A stretch of 64,000 nt of DNA from VAZQ01 sp963821505. GTDB lineage: Bacteria; Pseudomonadota; Alphaproteobacteria; Rhizobiales; Xanthobacteraceae. The notes under the pieces were generated by a model that had not been told where the DNA came from, did no database searches, and saw only the letters and a list, made by a program, of their open reading frames with translations. The translations under genes and the position numbers were made by a program. The DNA is taken from contig CAWGEH010000032.1 in the NCBI GenBank assembly GCA_963821505.1, positions 186,001-250,000 of the forward strand. The letters run 5' to 3'. Each line of letters begins with the position of its first letter. Positions within the stretch are counted from its first letter, which is position 1. Positions 7,112 to 16,323 of this stretch are shown one piece after another.

Positions 7112-8125
7112 CTATTTGATCAGGCTGGTGATCCTATCCACGATCGGCTTGGGCGTGGCGTAGATTTTCGCGATCAGCCCGGCCAGGTGCTCGCCGTCTT
7201 CCGGTTCCAGTTCGAGCTTCGATTTGTCGGCCTCGGCGCGGAAATCCGCGTCCGTCATGGTGGCATTGAACGCATCGCGCAGCATTCTCAGCCGGTCCGC
7301 CGGGAGGTCCGGCGGAGCGACGAACGGACGCCCGATTCCCTGGCCGGCATAGAGAAATTCGATCGCCTGTTTCTCAACGGCGCTATGGGCGAGATCGAGC
7401 ACGAACGGAACGTCCTTGAGCTCGGGATTGGGCGCGGCGCCGCCTTGGAACAGGATCGAAATCGTCTTTGTCCGAATCCAGTCCGGCCGTCGGATCTTGA
7501 TGCTGTCGAGGCTTTCGCAGATGCCCTCGACCTCGCCGCGCTCCATCGCCAGGAAGACGTCGGAAGAAGCCGGAAACCCGCCGACCAGCTTGAACTTCAT
7601 GCCAAGCAGCTCGTTGAGCGCCTTCGGATACGAGCGCGTTCCGGTGCCGGGCCCGGTGTCGCCCACGATCAATTGCTTCTCGAACAGATCCTGCGCCGAT
7701 TTCACCTGCGCGGTGTGATAGGCGATGCAGACATTGGTTTCCTTGGTCGGCGTCCCGAGCCACGACAGCCGGGTCGGGTCGAAGCGGGCGCCGGTCGCGC
7801 CCGAGAGCGGGCCGAGCGCGGCGTCGCGGGCAATGATGCCGAGCACCGAGCCGTCCTTGGGCGCGACGTTGAAGATGTAGCTCGCGGCCACGTAGCTGCC
7901 CGCCCCCGGCATGTTCTGCGGGATGACCGTCGGGTTCCCGGGCAGGTGCCGGCCGATGTGCCGGCCGACGGTGCGGCCCCAGAGGTCGTAGCCGCCGCCC
8001 GCCCCGAAGCCGATGATCATCTGCACCGGCTTGCCGGCCAGCGTATCGCCCTGCGCCGCAACCGGCGTTGCGGTCGCAAGCATCAGCGATGAAAAAATCG
8101 CGACTGCTGGGAGCCGTGTTGGCAT
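7112..8125 (-). CDS. TctC/Bug-like extracytoplasmic solute-binding protein
   Basis: A 337-aa exported protein with a signal peptide of about 24 residues (ending VAAQ). It has the tripartite tricarboxylate transporter receptor fold: VQMIIGFGAGGGYDLWGR, PGNPTVIPQNMPGAGS, and a C-terminal lobe with GRPFVAPP. Such receptors bind carboxylates in the periplasm. No TctA or TctB membrane genes lie beside it, so it is an orphan receptor, which is common in this family. It is 80 bases upstream of the 3-hydroxyanthranilate dioxygenase on the same strand, so an aromatic or heterocyclic acid ligand is possible but unproven. Confidence 0.85.
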   Translation of the reverse strand: MPTRLPAVAIFSSLMLATATPVAAQGDTLAGKPVQMIIGFGAGGGYDLWGRTVGRHIGRHLPGNPTVIPQNMPGAGSYVAASYIFNVAPKDGSVLGIIARDAALGPLSGATGARFDPTRLSWLGTPTKETNVCIAYHTAQVKSAQDLFEKQLIVGDTGPGTGTRSYPKALNELLGMKFKLVGGFPASSDVFLAMERGEVEGICESLDSIKIRRPDWIRTKTISILFQGGAAPNPELKDVPFVLDLAHSAVEKQAIEFLYAGQGIGRPFVAPPDLPADRLRMLRDAFNATMTDADFRAEADKSKLELEPEDGEHLAGLIAKIYATPKPIVDRITSLIK

Positions 8126-8424
8126 GCGCTTCCTCGCCCGTCTGGAACCGGCGTCTAGGCCGCCATTCTATGAATTATTCAGCCGCGGGCCTAGCGATCT
8201 GGAACCATAAAATTTGCCGGTGTTCCTTTGATTGCGAAGTGCGCGCGAGGGTGGCGGGTGTGCGAAACGTCGAAGGCGGCCACATAGCACACGTCACGGC
8301 AGGTCCGATTCGTGCCATGAGCGGTCGGCACGCTTGTGCTTGTCGGCAGGATTGAATTGGCTCATCATTCCATTGCGTTTCCGCGCTCGTCAGGAAAGCC
8401 GGAAAAATTTCATGGAGTTCGAGG
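8126..8424. other. Intergenic region between divergent binding-protein genes
   Basis: This 299-base gap separates two divergently transcribed solute-binding-protein genes and must hold both promoters. No gene, repeat or convincing operator could be identified by eye. It is somewhat more AT-rich than the surrounding genes near 8350-8410. Confidence 0.5.
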
Positions 8425-9693
8425 ATGCCACGTGAGAATGGTAAGCTTGCGATCTCGCGCCGCACGTTGCTGGTGGGTGGAGCAGCACTCGGCGTGCTGC
8501 CATCGCGGCGAGCATTTTCGCAGGCGCCGGAGCCGCTCAAAGTTGGATTCCTCACCGTCAATACCGGCCCGCTGGCCGCCGGCGGCAAGCAACAGGTGGA
8601 GGGGGCGGCTTTTTATCTCAAGGAACGCGGCGGCATGGTCGCAGGCCGCAAGGTCGAGCTGATCACCGAGGACACGGCCGGCAACCCCGCCCTCGCGAGG
8701 ACCAAGACCCAGGAGCTGGTCGAACGCTACAAGGTGCCGGTGATGATCGGTCCGTTGGCGACCAACGAGGCCTTGGCGATCGACGATTATATTCGCGATA
8801 CGAAAGTTCCGCTCATCACCACGACCTCGGCAGCAACCGTCGATCTGAAGAGTCACGCGGTGAACCCGTGGGTGCTGCACGCCTTCGGCACTGCACCGCA
8901 GGTGACCTACCCACTGGGCGATTACGCGGCCAAGACGCTTGGCTATAAGCGAATGGCGATCGTCGCGGAGGATTTCACGTACGGCCACGAGGGCGCCGGC
9001 GGATTCCAACTCGCCTTCGAAGCGGCCGGCGGCAAGATCGTGCAAAAACTCTGGCCGCCGCTCAACACGCCGGACTATGCGCCGTACCTGGCGCAGATCA
9101 AGCCCGACGTGGACGGGATTTATATGGGCTTCGCCGGCAGCAATCCGCTGCGCTTCCTGAAGCAATTCGAGGATTACGGGCTGAAAGGGAAAATCGCCGT
9201 GCTCGGAAATACCACGAGCACGGACGAGGGCATTCTCAAGCTGATGGGCGAGGAGGCGGTCGACACTTACAGCGCCGGCTGGTACGCCGCTGGCCTCGAT
9301 ACAGCGGACAACAAGAAATTCGTCGCCGGCATCAACGCGGCCTATCAGCATGATCCCGGTTTCTACACCGCCGGTCCTTACACGGCGCTTCTCATCATCG
9401 AGGAAGCGCTCAAAGCCACCGGCGGCAACACCGACAACGCACCGGCTTTCCTCAAGGCCATGCACGACGTTCGCTTGAGTCGCGGACCGATCGGACCCGT
9501 GCGGCTTGATGAGTACGGGACGCCGATCCTCGATATCTACATCCGCAAGGTGGCGCGCGTGAATGGAAAGCTCGCCAACACCATCCTCAAGACCTATCCG
9601 CAGGTGAGCCAGTTCTGGACCTACGACCCCGCGCAATTTGTCACGCAGCCGACGTTCTCGCGCGATTATCCACCTAGCAAAAATCTGGAATAG
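8425..9693 (+). CDS. Branched-chain amino acid-type ABC transporter substrate-binding protein
   Basis: A 422-aa periplasmic ligand-binding protein of the LivK/Peripla_BP_6 class. The N-terminus carries a twin-arginine-like leader (SRRTLLVGGAALG, cleavage near AFSQA). Two lobes follow, with LKVGFLTVNTGPLAAGG and the hinge region GYKRMAIVAEDFTYG. These receptors in Rhizobiales bind amino acids, urea or aromatic acids and deliver them to LivHMGF-type permeases, none of which is nearby. Its placement between aromatic-degradation-type genes makes an aromatic ligand plausible. Confidence 0.88.
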   Translation: MPRENGKLAISRRTLLVGGAALGVLPSRRAFSQAPEPLKVGFLTVNTGPLAAGGKQQVEGAAFYLKERGGMVAGRKVELITEDTAGNPALARTKTQELVERYKVPVMIGPLATNEALAIDDYIRDTKVPLITTTSAATVDLKSHAVNPWVLHAFGTAPQVTYPLGDYAAKTLGYKRMAIVAEDFTYGHEGAGGFQLAFEAAGGKIVQKLWPPLNTPDYAPYLAQIKPDVDGIYMGFAGSNPLRFLKQFEDYGLKGKIAVLGNTTSTDEGILKLMGEEAVDTYSAGWYAAGLDTADNKKFVAGINAAYQHDPGFYTAGPYTALLIIEEALKATGGNTDNAPAFLKAMHDVRLSRGPIGPVRLDEYGTPILDIYIRKVARVNGKLANTILKTYPQVSQFWTYDPAQFVTQPTFSRDYPPSKNLE

Positions 9694-9844
9694 CGGCTTA
9701 TTCGCAACGGGAAGATCAGCGAGAGGAGCCGATCAGGGAAAGCGCGGCAAAGGCGAACGTCCCTTCCCGACGATCGCCTGCAAAACGCCGCCGCGCTATG
9801 ATGCGCGGCAAATTTCATGGCTCGCAGGGAGGCACTTTTCGAGC

Positions 9845-11896
9845 ATGCATCGCCGCATCATCGCGGGACTGTTCCTGGTCGCAGCCGCTTTCCCGCCGCC
9901 GGCTGCGGCGCGCATCGAGCGCGTCGAGATCCTCAGCCGCCAGCCGTTCGCGGGCGGCGCCGAATTCGGTCGCGCCGGCGCCTACGAAAAGCTGCGCGGT
10001 CGTGCCTTCTTCGCACTCGATCCGAACGCCGCCGCCAATCAGCCGATCGCCGATCTTGCGCTGGCGCCGCGCGACGGCCGCGGCCTGGTCGAGTTCAGCG
10101 CCGAGTTCCTGGTGCTGCGTCCGGCGGCGCCGGCGCGCGGCAACGGCACGCTGCTCTACGAGGTCAACAATCGCGGCAATATCGGCATGCTCCGTCAGCT
10201 CGACGAAGCCTCCTTCAGCAACGATCCAGCGACGGCGGCCGATGCCGGCAACGGTTTTTTGTTTCGTCACGGCTTCACGCTGGCGTGGTCGGCGTGGGCG
10301 AGCGACGTCGCCACCACGCCTGGAGACAATCGGCTGGTGCTGCGCGCCCCGGTCGCGACCAAGGACGGCGCGCCGATCACCGGCAAGGTCGCCTATGAGC
10401 TGATCGTGGACGCGCCGCGGACCACCGCTCGCTTCACCGGCCTTCTCGGCACCGCCTATGCGCCTGCGAGCGCCGGCGCGCCCGATGCCGTGCTCACCGA
10501 GCGCGACCGGCCGGACGGTGAAGCCGAATTGATCCCGCGCAGCGCTTGGTCGCTCGTGGCGCCGAAGGACGGCGCCGCCGCGACCGAGATCACGCTCGCG
10601 GGCGGCTTCAAGCCGGGGCGCATCTATCAGCTCGTCTATACCGCGCGCGATCCGACCGTGGTCGCGGTCGGAATGGCGGGCATCCGCGATCTGCTCTCCT
10701 ATCTGCGCGACAATCCGCTGGCGGGCGGGCCAGCCCCGCAACGCAGCCTGATCTTCGGCATCTCGCAATCCGGACGGCTGATCCAGACCATGCTGCTGCG
10801 CGGCCTCAACGTGGACGAGGACGGCAAACCGGTCTTCGACGGGGCGTTCATCCACGTTGCCGGCGGCGGCAAGGGCAGCTTCGACTTTCGCTTCGCCATG
10901 CCGACGCGGCACTTCAGCATGCTCGAAGACCACATCTATCCGACCGATTTCTTTCCCTTCACGACCGTCACGGCGCGCGATCCCGAAACCGGCGCCGAAG
11001 GCGCCGTCTTGGATCGTGCGCGTGCGCTCGGGGCGGTCCCGAAGCTGTTCTACGTGAACAACTCATCGGAATACTGGAACCGCGCCGCCTCGCTCATCGC
11101 CACGGATCCGGCGGGCGAACGCGATTTGCCGCCGGCGCCGGAGGCGCGCATCTATATGATCGCCGGCGCGCAGCACTATGTCGGCGTGCTGCGCGAGCGC
11201 GGCATCTTCGCCAACTGCGTCAACACGCTCAACCATTACCGCGTGATGCGCGCTTTGCTCCTCGCGCTGGACGACTGGGTGCGCGACGGAACCGAGCCGC
11301 CGCCGAGCACCTATCCGCGCATCGCCGACGGCACGCTGGTCACGCTCGCCGCCCAGCGCGGGACGTTCCCGCGGATTGCGAACTTTCGCCTGCCCGAGAG
11401 CAATCTGCGCCCGCCGCGCCTCGACCTCGGCGCCCGGTTCGAAACCGAGCGCGTCGCCGACCAGGTGCCGCCGGTCATGGGCGAACCGTTCGTGACACTG
11501 GTCCCGCGGCCGGATGCCGACGGCAACGACCAGGGCGGCATTTCGCCTCCGGAGCTGCGGGTGCCGCTCGGCACCCGGACCGGTTTCAACACTCGCAACG
11601 ATGCCGCCGGTTTCCCCTGGGCCACCGGCCGTTGGGATGGCTCGTTCCTGCCGTTTGCGCGGACAGAGGCGGAGCGGCAGGCCGCCGGCGATCCACGCCC
11701 CTCGCTCGAGGCGCGCTATGCCGGCCGCGGCGCGTTTGAAGCCAAGGTGCGCTCGGCGGCGGTCGCCACCGCCGGCGAGGGTTTTTTGCTGGCGGAGGAC
11801 GTCGATGCGCTGGTGAGCGAGGCGGGCGGCCTTTACGATCGCATCATGGCGCACGATCCCGCCGATCCAAGCTGCCGTTACCTGTTCGACCGCTGA
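9845..11896 (+). CDS. Secreted alpha/beta hydrolase-domain protein
   Basis: A 683-aa exported protein with a signal peptide (residues 1-22, ending AAAR). It belongs to the large Abhydrolase_10-type family of uncharacterised hydrolases. The nucleophile elbow is GISQSGR (Ser about residue 307), and the C-terminal part contains GVLRERGIFANCVNTLNHY and VPLGTRTGFNTRNDAAG. The ATG at 9845 is preceded by GGGAGG 12 bases upstream and starts directly with the signal peptide; in-frame sequence further upstream is not signal-like. The substrate is unknown. It is followed 77 bases later by the benzoylformate-decarboxylase-like gene. Confidence 0.82.
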   Translation: MHRRIIAGLFLVAAAFPPPAAARIERVEILSRQPFAGGAEFGRAGAYEKLRGRAFFALDPNAAANQPIADLALAPRDGRGLVEFSAEFLVLRPAAPARGNGTLLYEVNNRGNIGMLRQLDEASFSNDPATAADAGNGFLFRHGFTLAWSAWASDVATTPGDNRLVLRAPVATKDGAPITGKVAYELIVDAPRTTARFTGLLGTAYAPASAGAPDAVLTERDRPDGEAELIPRSAWSLVAPKDGAAATEITLAGGFKPGRIYQLVYTARDPTVVAVGMAGIRDLLSYLRDNPLAGGPAPQRSLIFGISQSGRLIQTMLLRGLNVDEDGKPVFDGAFIHVAGGGKGSFDFRFAMPTRHFSMLEDHIYPTDFFPFTTVTARDPETGAEGAVLDRARALGAVPKLFYVNNSSEYWNRAASLIATDPAGERDLPPAPEARIYMIAGAQHYVGVLRERGIFANCVNTLNHYRVMRALLLALDDWVRDGTEPPPSTYPRIADGTLVTLAAQRGTFPRIANFRLPESNLRPPRLDLGARFETERVADQVPPVMGEPFVTLVPRPDADGNDQGGISPPELRVPLGTRTGFNTRNDAAGFPWATGRWDGSFLPFARTEAERQAAGDPRPSLEARYAGRGAFEAKVRSAAVATAGEGFLLAEDVDALVSEAGGLYDRIMAHDPADPSCRYLFDR

Positions 11897-11973
11897 GACT
11901 GCTCGACGCCCGCCGCCTGTCGCAACGCCCCGCCTGTCTCCGGCCCCAATATTTGGAGGACTTCTTGCCCGTC

Positions 11974-13642
11974 ATGTCCGGAAAGCGCGCCTTCCTCGAC
12001 CTGCTCAAGCAGGAAGGCGTCGAGATCATGTTCGGCAATCCCGGCACCACCGAATTGCCGCTGATGGATGCGTTCGCGACCGAGAACGAGCTGCGCTATC
12101 TGCTCGGCCTGCAGGAGGCCGCGGTCATGGCGATGGCGGACGGCTACGCGCAGGCCTCGGGCAAGCTCGCAGTGGTCAACCTGCACGTCACGCCCGGCTT
12201 GGGCAACGCCATGGGCATGCTCTACGACGCGCAAAAGGCGGGCGCGCCGATTCTCGTCACCGCCGGCCAGCACGAGCAGAGCTTCAACGCCACCGAGCCG
12301 ATCCTGTGGGCGGATCTGCCGACCATCGCGCGGCCGCTGGTGAAATGGTCGTCGGAGGTGCATCGCCTGGCCGATCTGCCGCGGCTCGTGCACCGCGCCG
12401 CGAAGACCGCGCTGGCGCCGCCGACCGGCCCGGTGTTCCTGTCGCTGCCGGGCGATATCCTGCGCGCCGACGGCGACATCGATCTCCTCGCGCCCACCCG
12501 CATCGCGCCGCGGCTGCGCGGCGACCGCGCGGCGGTCGAAGCGGCCGCGGCCCTGCTCGCGGGCGCCGAGCGTCCGGTGATCATGGCCGGCGACGCGGTG
12601 GCGCAGAGCCGCGCGCATGCCGAGCTGGTCGAGCTCGCCGAGCTCCTCGGCGCGCCGGTCTATACCGAGTTCGTGCCGAACACGGCGTCGTTTCCGACCT
12701 CGCATCCGCTGTTTCGCGGGTCCATGGTCCGGCTCGCGCCCGACGTGCGCAAGGTGCTCGACCAGTACGACGTGCTGTTCTCGGTCGGCGGCGATCTGTT
12801 CACGCTGTCGCTGCCTTCCGACGTCGATCCGATGCCGCCGGGCATCAAGCTCATTCATCTCGACATCGATCCGTGGGAGCTCGGCAAGAACTATCCGCCG
12901 GCGGTCGCGATCCTCGGCGATCCGAAGGGGACGCTGCCGGACATCACCGCCGCCGTGCGCGAACGCATGTCGAGCGGCGCGCGCGGCGCCGCGCGCGGCG
13001 CGGCTCGCGACTGCAAGCGAGGCGATCGCCGCCGAACGCGAGGCGCTCAAGGCCAAAGCCCGCGCGCTGGCGGGAGCGACGCCGGTGCAGCCGCTGGCGC
13101 TTCTCCACGCCATCGGCGAGATGCTGCCGAAGGACGCGGTGGTCATCGAGGAGGCGCTCTCCTCGGCGCCCGGCATCCGGCAGCTCATCCGCAGCGACGA
13201 CCCGCAGAGCTATTTCGGCTTGCGCGGCGGCGGCATCGGCTGGGGCCTGCCCGCGACCATCGGGGTGAAGCTTGCCTTGCCGGATCGGCCGGTGGTCGGC
13301 CTCATCGGCGACGGCAGCGCCATGTATACCTGCCAGGCGCTCTGGACCGCCGCGCGCTATCGCATCGATGCGGTGTTCGTGATCCTCAACAACACCTCCT
13401 ATCGCATCCTCAAGCAGCGCCTGCACAACATGCGCGGGCTCGCCGAGCAGGCCGACAGCTATGTCGGCATGGAGCTCCTCGACCCGAAGATCGATTTCGT
13501 CTCGCTTGCGCGCTCGCTCGGCATCAAGGCCGAGCGGGCGAAGACCGTGCACGAGGCGACCGATCTCGTGGCGCAGGGATTGCAGGGCGGCGGGGCGCTG
13601 CTGATCGACGTCGAGCTCGACCGCGCCTTCAAGCCGATGTGA
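11974..13642 (+). pseudogene. Benzoylformate decarboxylase-like ThDP enzyme, frameshifted
   Basis: A thiamine-diphosphate enzyme of about 555 aa closely resembling benzoylformate decarboxylase. It has FGNPGTTELP near the N-terminus, the cofactor glutamate in LGLQEAAVM, the active-site histidine in NLHVTPG, and the ThDP motif from GLIGDGSAMY to ILNN. Homology moves from one frame to the next inside a GC-repeat run (about 12985-13010): SSGARGAARGAAR continues in the other frame as LATASEAIAAER. One inserted base or two deleted bases would explain this. An ATG at 11974 or a TTG at 11965, behind GGAGGA, could start it. The enzyme would decarboxylate benzoylformate to benzaldehyde. Confidence 0.82.
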
Positions 13643-13731
13643 CGGTCGGACGGCGGAAAGGCGAACATCAGTCAGATCCGTCGGTGGACTTGCCGCTCTC
13701 CTTCCAGCGGCCGCTGTCATTGGCATATCCA

Positions 13732-14201
13732 CCGTCATGGCCGGGCTTGTCCCGGCCATCCACGTCTTTAAAGTCTCTCGGTATGAAGGGCGGCTGGGTC
13801 TATATCATGACGAACCGGCGAAACGGCACGCTTTACATTGGCGTGACATCCAATCTTCCTCGTCGCGCATTCGAGCATCGTGCCGGATTGATCAAAGGCT
13901 TTTCCACTCGGTACGGCCTAAAATTGCTTGTGTGGTATGAGTTTCACGACAACATTCACTCCGCAATTCAACGTGAGACCGCGATGAAACACTGGCCGCG
14001 CGCGTGGAAGGTGCGACTTATTCACGCGATAAATCCGGAGTGGACCGATCTGTATGACACACTGATCTAGTCTAGGGCTGGGTTTGTTTGGATTGAATCA
14101 CTCGTTCCAGCGTCATGCCCGCGCCGGTCGCGATCTCCACGTCCACTAGGCCTGGAGTGCATTGAAGACGTGGATGGCCGGGACAAGCCCGGCCATGACG
14201 G
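13732..14201. mobile_element. GIY-YIG gene bracketed by perfect 37-bp inverted palindromes
   Basis: Positions 13732-13768 and 14165-14201 are exact inverted copies of one 37-bp sequence beginning CCGTCATGGCCGGGCTTGTC, itself a hairpin (GGCCGGG and CCCGGCC arms). Between them lies one complete GIY-YIG gene, and at 14111-14140 a degenerate copy of the same palindrome family. Solo relatives occur at 1375-1460 and 25473-25505. The arrangement resembles a small mobile or mobilisable cassette; mobility is inference. Confidence 0.55.
13783..14070 (+). CDS. Small GIY-YIG nuclease-domain protein
   Basis: A 95-aa protein consisting of just a GIY-YIG domain: GGWVYIMTN and TLYIGVT form the signature strands. 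The catalytic arginine lies in LPRRAFEH and the metal-binding glutamate in QRETAMKHWPRAWK. Single-domain proteins of this type (UPF0213-like) are common in Rhizobiales, with no established cellular role. No Shine-Dalgarno is obvious: the ATG at 13783 lies 15 bases after the left 37-bp palindrome, so that hairpin would be in its leader. The core residues are intact, so it is probably an active nuclease. Confidence 0.85.
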   Translation: MKGGWVYIMTNRRNGTLYIGVTSNLPRRAFEHRAGLIKGFSTRYGLKLLVWYEFHDNIHSAIQRETAMKHWPRAWKVRLIHAINPEWTDLYDTLI

Positions 14202-14255
14202 CTGGATGGATCTCGGCCCGCGGCCGTCAGCTGAGAGCGGGTCAACAATCGAAGT

Positions 14256-14672
14256 CTACGTGGCGGCGATCGTTGTCGCGACGCCGGGCCTCAGCATTCG
14301 CGACCGTGATCGCAGGCCGAGCGCCGTGAAGGCTTGCTCGAGATCGTCGCGGCTTTGGGTGGGATGCGCCCAGCCGTCCCGGTGAACGGGAACGATTGCG
14401 GCATCGGGAAATGCCTGGGCCGTCTCGATCGCGTCATTGGTATCCATGGTCAGGTCGAACGGGCCGCGCGTCCGGGCGGCGCCGGCGAACAGCAGGACCG
14501 CGCCGGGGCGGAACCGGCGCGCGAGCTTCGCCACGCCATCAAACCAGACCGTGTCGCCGGTGATGTAGATGGGGGGAGTTCGAAGGCTGCTCGAACCTCA
14601 GCACAAAACCCATGACCTCGCCGCTCATCGGCTCGATGCCGGCCCCCGACCCTGACCCCCATTCCGCGGCAG
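14256..14672 (-). pseudogene. Remnant of a metallo-beta-lactamase-fold hydrolase (UlaG-like)
   Basis: Only the C-terminal half of an MBL-fold hydrolase is present. It starts near EWGSGSGAGIEPMSGEVMGF and continues through IYITGDTVWFDG to LLFAGAARTRGPF, VPVHRDGWAHPTQS and the stop at 14256. A run of six G (14571-14576) adds one base between SNSP and IYITGD and breaks the frame. A stop lies upstream, and the N-terminal HxHxDH metal-binding half is missing. Both truncation and frameshift mark it as a decayed gene. It sits next to the palindrome-flanked GIY-YIG cassette. Confidence 0.75.
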
Positions 14673-14777
14673 TCGTTTGAAATTTATGCGAATTTCACGC
14701 ATTCCGACGCTCGAACCTTTTGGCCGCCGGCGCGACTAATCATCTGAGCCCAGCGCGGACCTCATAGGGAGGTCCGC

Positions 14778-16181
14778 GTGGCAACGCACCAAAGGGGGGC
14801 CTTCGTGCAGAAGTCTCAGCGGCCCGGTAGGGGCCACTCGATCTATTACCGTCACCGCGAGGCGCTTTTGGCGATGACGGCGAGCACCGCGTTGCTCGTC
14901 GGCCTTGCCACCTCGGCGGAAGCGCTTCCGTTCGGCCTGCAGCCGACGGCGCCGCCGCACCCTGCGGCCGCCCGCGCGGCGAAGCCGAAAGCTACCGTCC
15001 TCGCCGCGCGCGAGAAGGCGTCGGCAAAGGTGAAGGCGGGCGCCGAGGACATGGCCGCAAAGGCCAGGGGCGTCCTCAGCGTCGTCGTCGCGCTCGATAA
15101 GCAGCAGCTCACGCTCTATTCGGATGGCCATCCCATCGCGCATTCGCGGGTGTCGACCGGTGTGCCGGGCCATCCGACGCCGACGGGCGTGTTCAGCATC
15201 ATCCAAAAGGATCGCTGGCACCACTCCAATATCTACTACAACGCCCCGATGTACTACATGCAGCGGATCACCTGGTCGGGCGTGGCGATGCACCAGGGCG
15301 TCGTTCCCATCGGGCCGGCGTCGCATGGCTGCATCCGGCTTCCCGAGGCGTTCGCCCGCCAGATGTGGGGCATCACCAAGCTCGGTGTCCGCGTCATCGT
15401 CACCCGCGGCGACGTCACGCCGGTGCCGGTGAGCCATGAGCGGCTGTTCACGATCAAGCGCGAGCCGCTCGAACCGAAGTCCGAGCCGCCGGCTACCTCC
15501 GCGGAAGCGCCGAGCGCCGGCAACGGTGCCGCGGACGTCACCCAGTTCGCCTCCAACAAGGTCAACTTGACCGCGTTCGACGCCATCAAGTCCGGCAGTC
15601 CTGCGCTCGATGCCATGGCCTATGCCGTCGGGGCCCCGCGCGAGAGCGCCGTGACCACCCCCGAGGCGGTGAAATCGGCCCATGATGCGTTCGAGGCGGC
15701 AAAACCTCCTGCAAAATCCGCCGCGATCACGACCGGCGACGAAGTGCGGCCGCTCAAACCCGGTCCGATCTCCGTCTTCATCAGCCGCAAGGAAGCCAAG
15801 CTGTACGTGCGCAAGGGCTTTGAGCCGGTGTTCGAGGCGCCGGTCACCTTCGAGCAGCCGGACCAGCCGCTCGGCACCCACGTCTTCACCGCCTTGGCCG
15901 TCAACGACGACAACACGACCCTGAATTGGACCGTGATGTCGATGCCGGGCGTCGCCTCGGCGCCGGTCAGGAAGGCGGGAAGGGGCAAGAAGGTGGAAGC
16001 CCCGCCACCGGCAGTGCATGCCTCGAACGCGACCGAAGCGCTCAGTCGCGTCGCCATCCCGCAGGATGCGCTCGATCGGATTTCCGCATTGATGTCGCCG
16101 GGCGCCTCGCTGATCATCTCCGATAAGGGGCTTGGCTCGGAAACCGGCAAAGGCACGGACTTCATCGTGCTGACGCGCTGA
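14778..16181 (+). CDS. L,D-transpeptidase (YkuD) with a second degenerate domain
   Basis: A 467-aa envelope enzyme that cross-links or modifies peptidoglycan through 3-3 or protein links. After a membrane or signal segment (about residues 33-50, LLAMTASTALLVGLAT) and an Ala/Lys-rich linker comes a YkuD domain (about 98-215) with its catalytic motif SHGCIRL (Cys185). Residues about 330-400 repeat the first half of the fold (SVFISRKEAKLYVRKGF, LGTHVFTAL) but lack the SHGC motif, so this second copy is non-catalytic. The GTG start at 14778 has AGGGAGG 5 bases upstream. A strong terminator follows. Confidence 0.88.
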   Translation: MATHQRGAFVQKSQRPGRGHSIYYRHREALLAMTASTALLVGLATSAEALPFGLQPTAPPHPAAARAAKPKATVLAAREKASAKVKAGAEDMAAKARGVLSVVVALDKQQLTLYSDGHPIAHSRVSTGVPGHPTPTGVFSIIQKDRWHHSNIYYNAPMYYMQRITWSGVAMHQGVVPIGPASHGCIRLPEAFARQMWGITKLGVRVIVTRGDVTPVPVSHERLFTIKREPLEPKSEPPATSAEAPSAGNGAADVTQFASNKVNLTAFDAIKSGSPALDAMAYAVGAPRESAVTTPEAVKSAHDAFEAAKPPAKSAAITTGDEVRPLKPGPISVFISRKEAKLYVRKGFEPVFEAPVTFEQPDQPLGTHVFTALAVNDDNTTLNWTVMSMPGVASAPVRKAGRGKKVEAPPPAVHASNATEALSRVAIPQDALDRISALMSPGASLIISDKGLGSETGKGTDFIVLTR

Positions 16182-16205
16182 GCCGCCCGCGCAATTCTTC
16201 TCTTC

Positions 16206-16240
16206 ATGCCCGGCCTTTCGGCCGGGCATGAGCTTTTTTT
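16206..16240 (+). terminator. Rho-independent terminator after the L,D-transpeptidase gene
   Basis: A perfect 10-bp stem (ATGCCCGGCC with GGCCGGGCAT, loop TTTC) is followed by GAGC and seven T residues. It lies 25 bases after the stop codon. Confidence 0.88.
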
Positions 16241-16323
16241 GCCGCCTGCAAAATTGGTCTGCCGCCATTACGAGCTGCGCGCGATGCTTCCGGTGGCTCT
16301 GGACCGAAGCGCCACTGTCGATG

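Noticed and set aside
13732..14201. CRISPR-like interpretation of the repeated palindromes
   Set aside because: The copies are inverted, not regularly spaced direct repeats, and no cas gene is present.
13660..14260. The GIY-YIG region as part of a single long protein with the decarboxylase
   Set aside because: The frame is open only because of the frameshift; the decarboxylase homology ends at 13642 in another frame, and a palindrome lies between.
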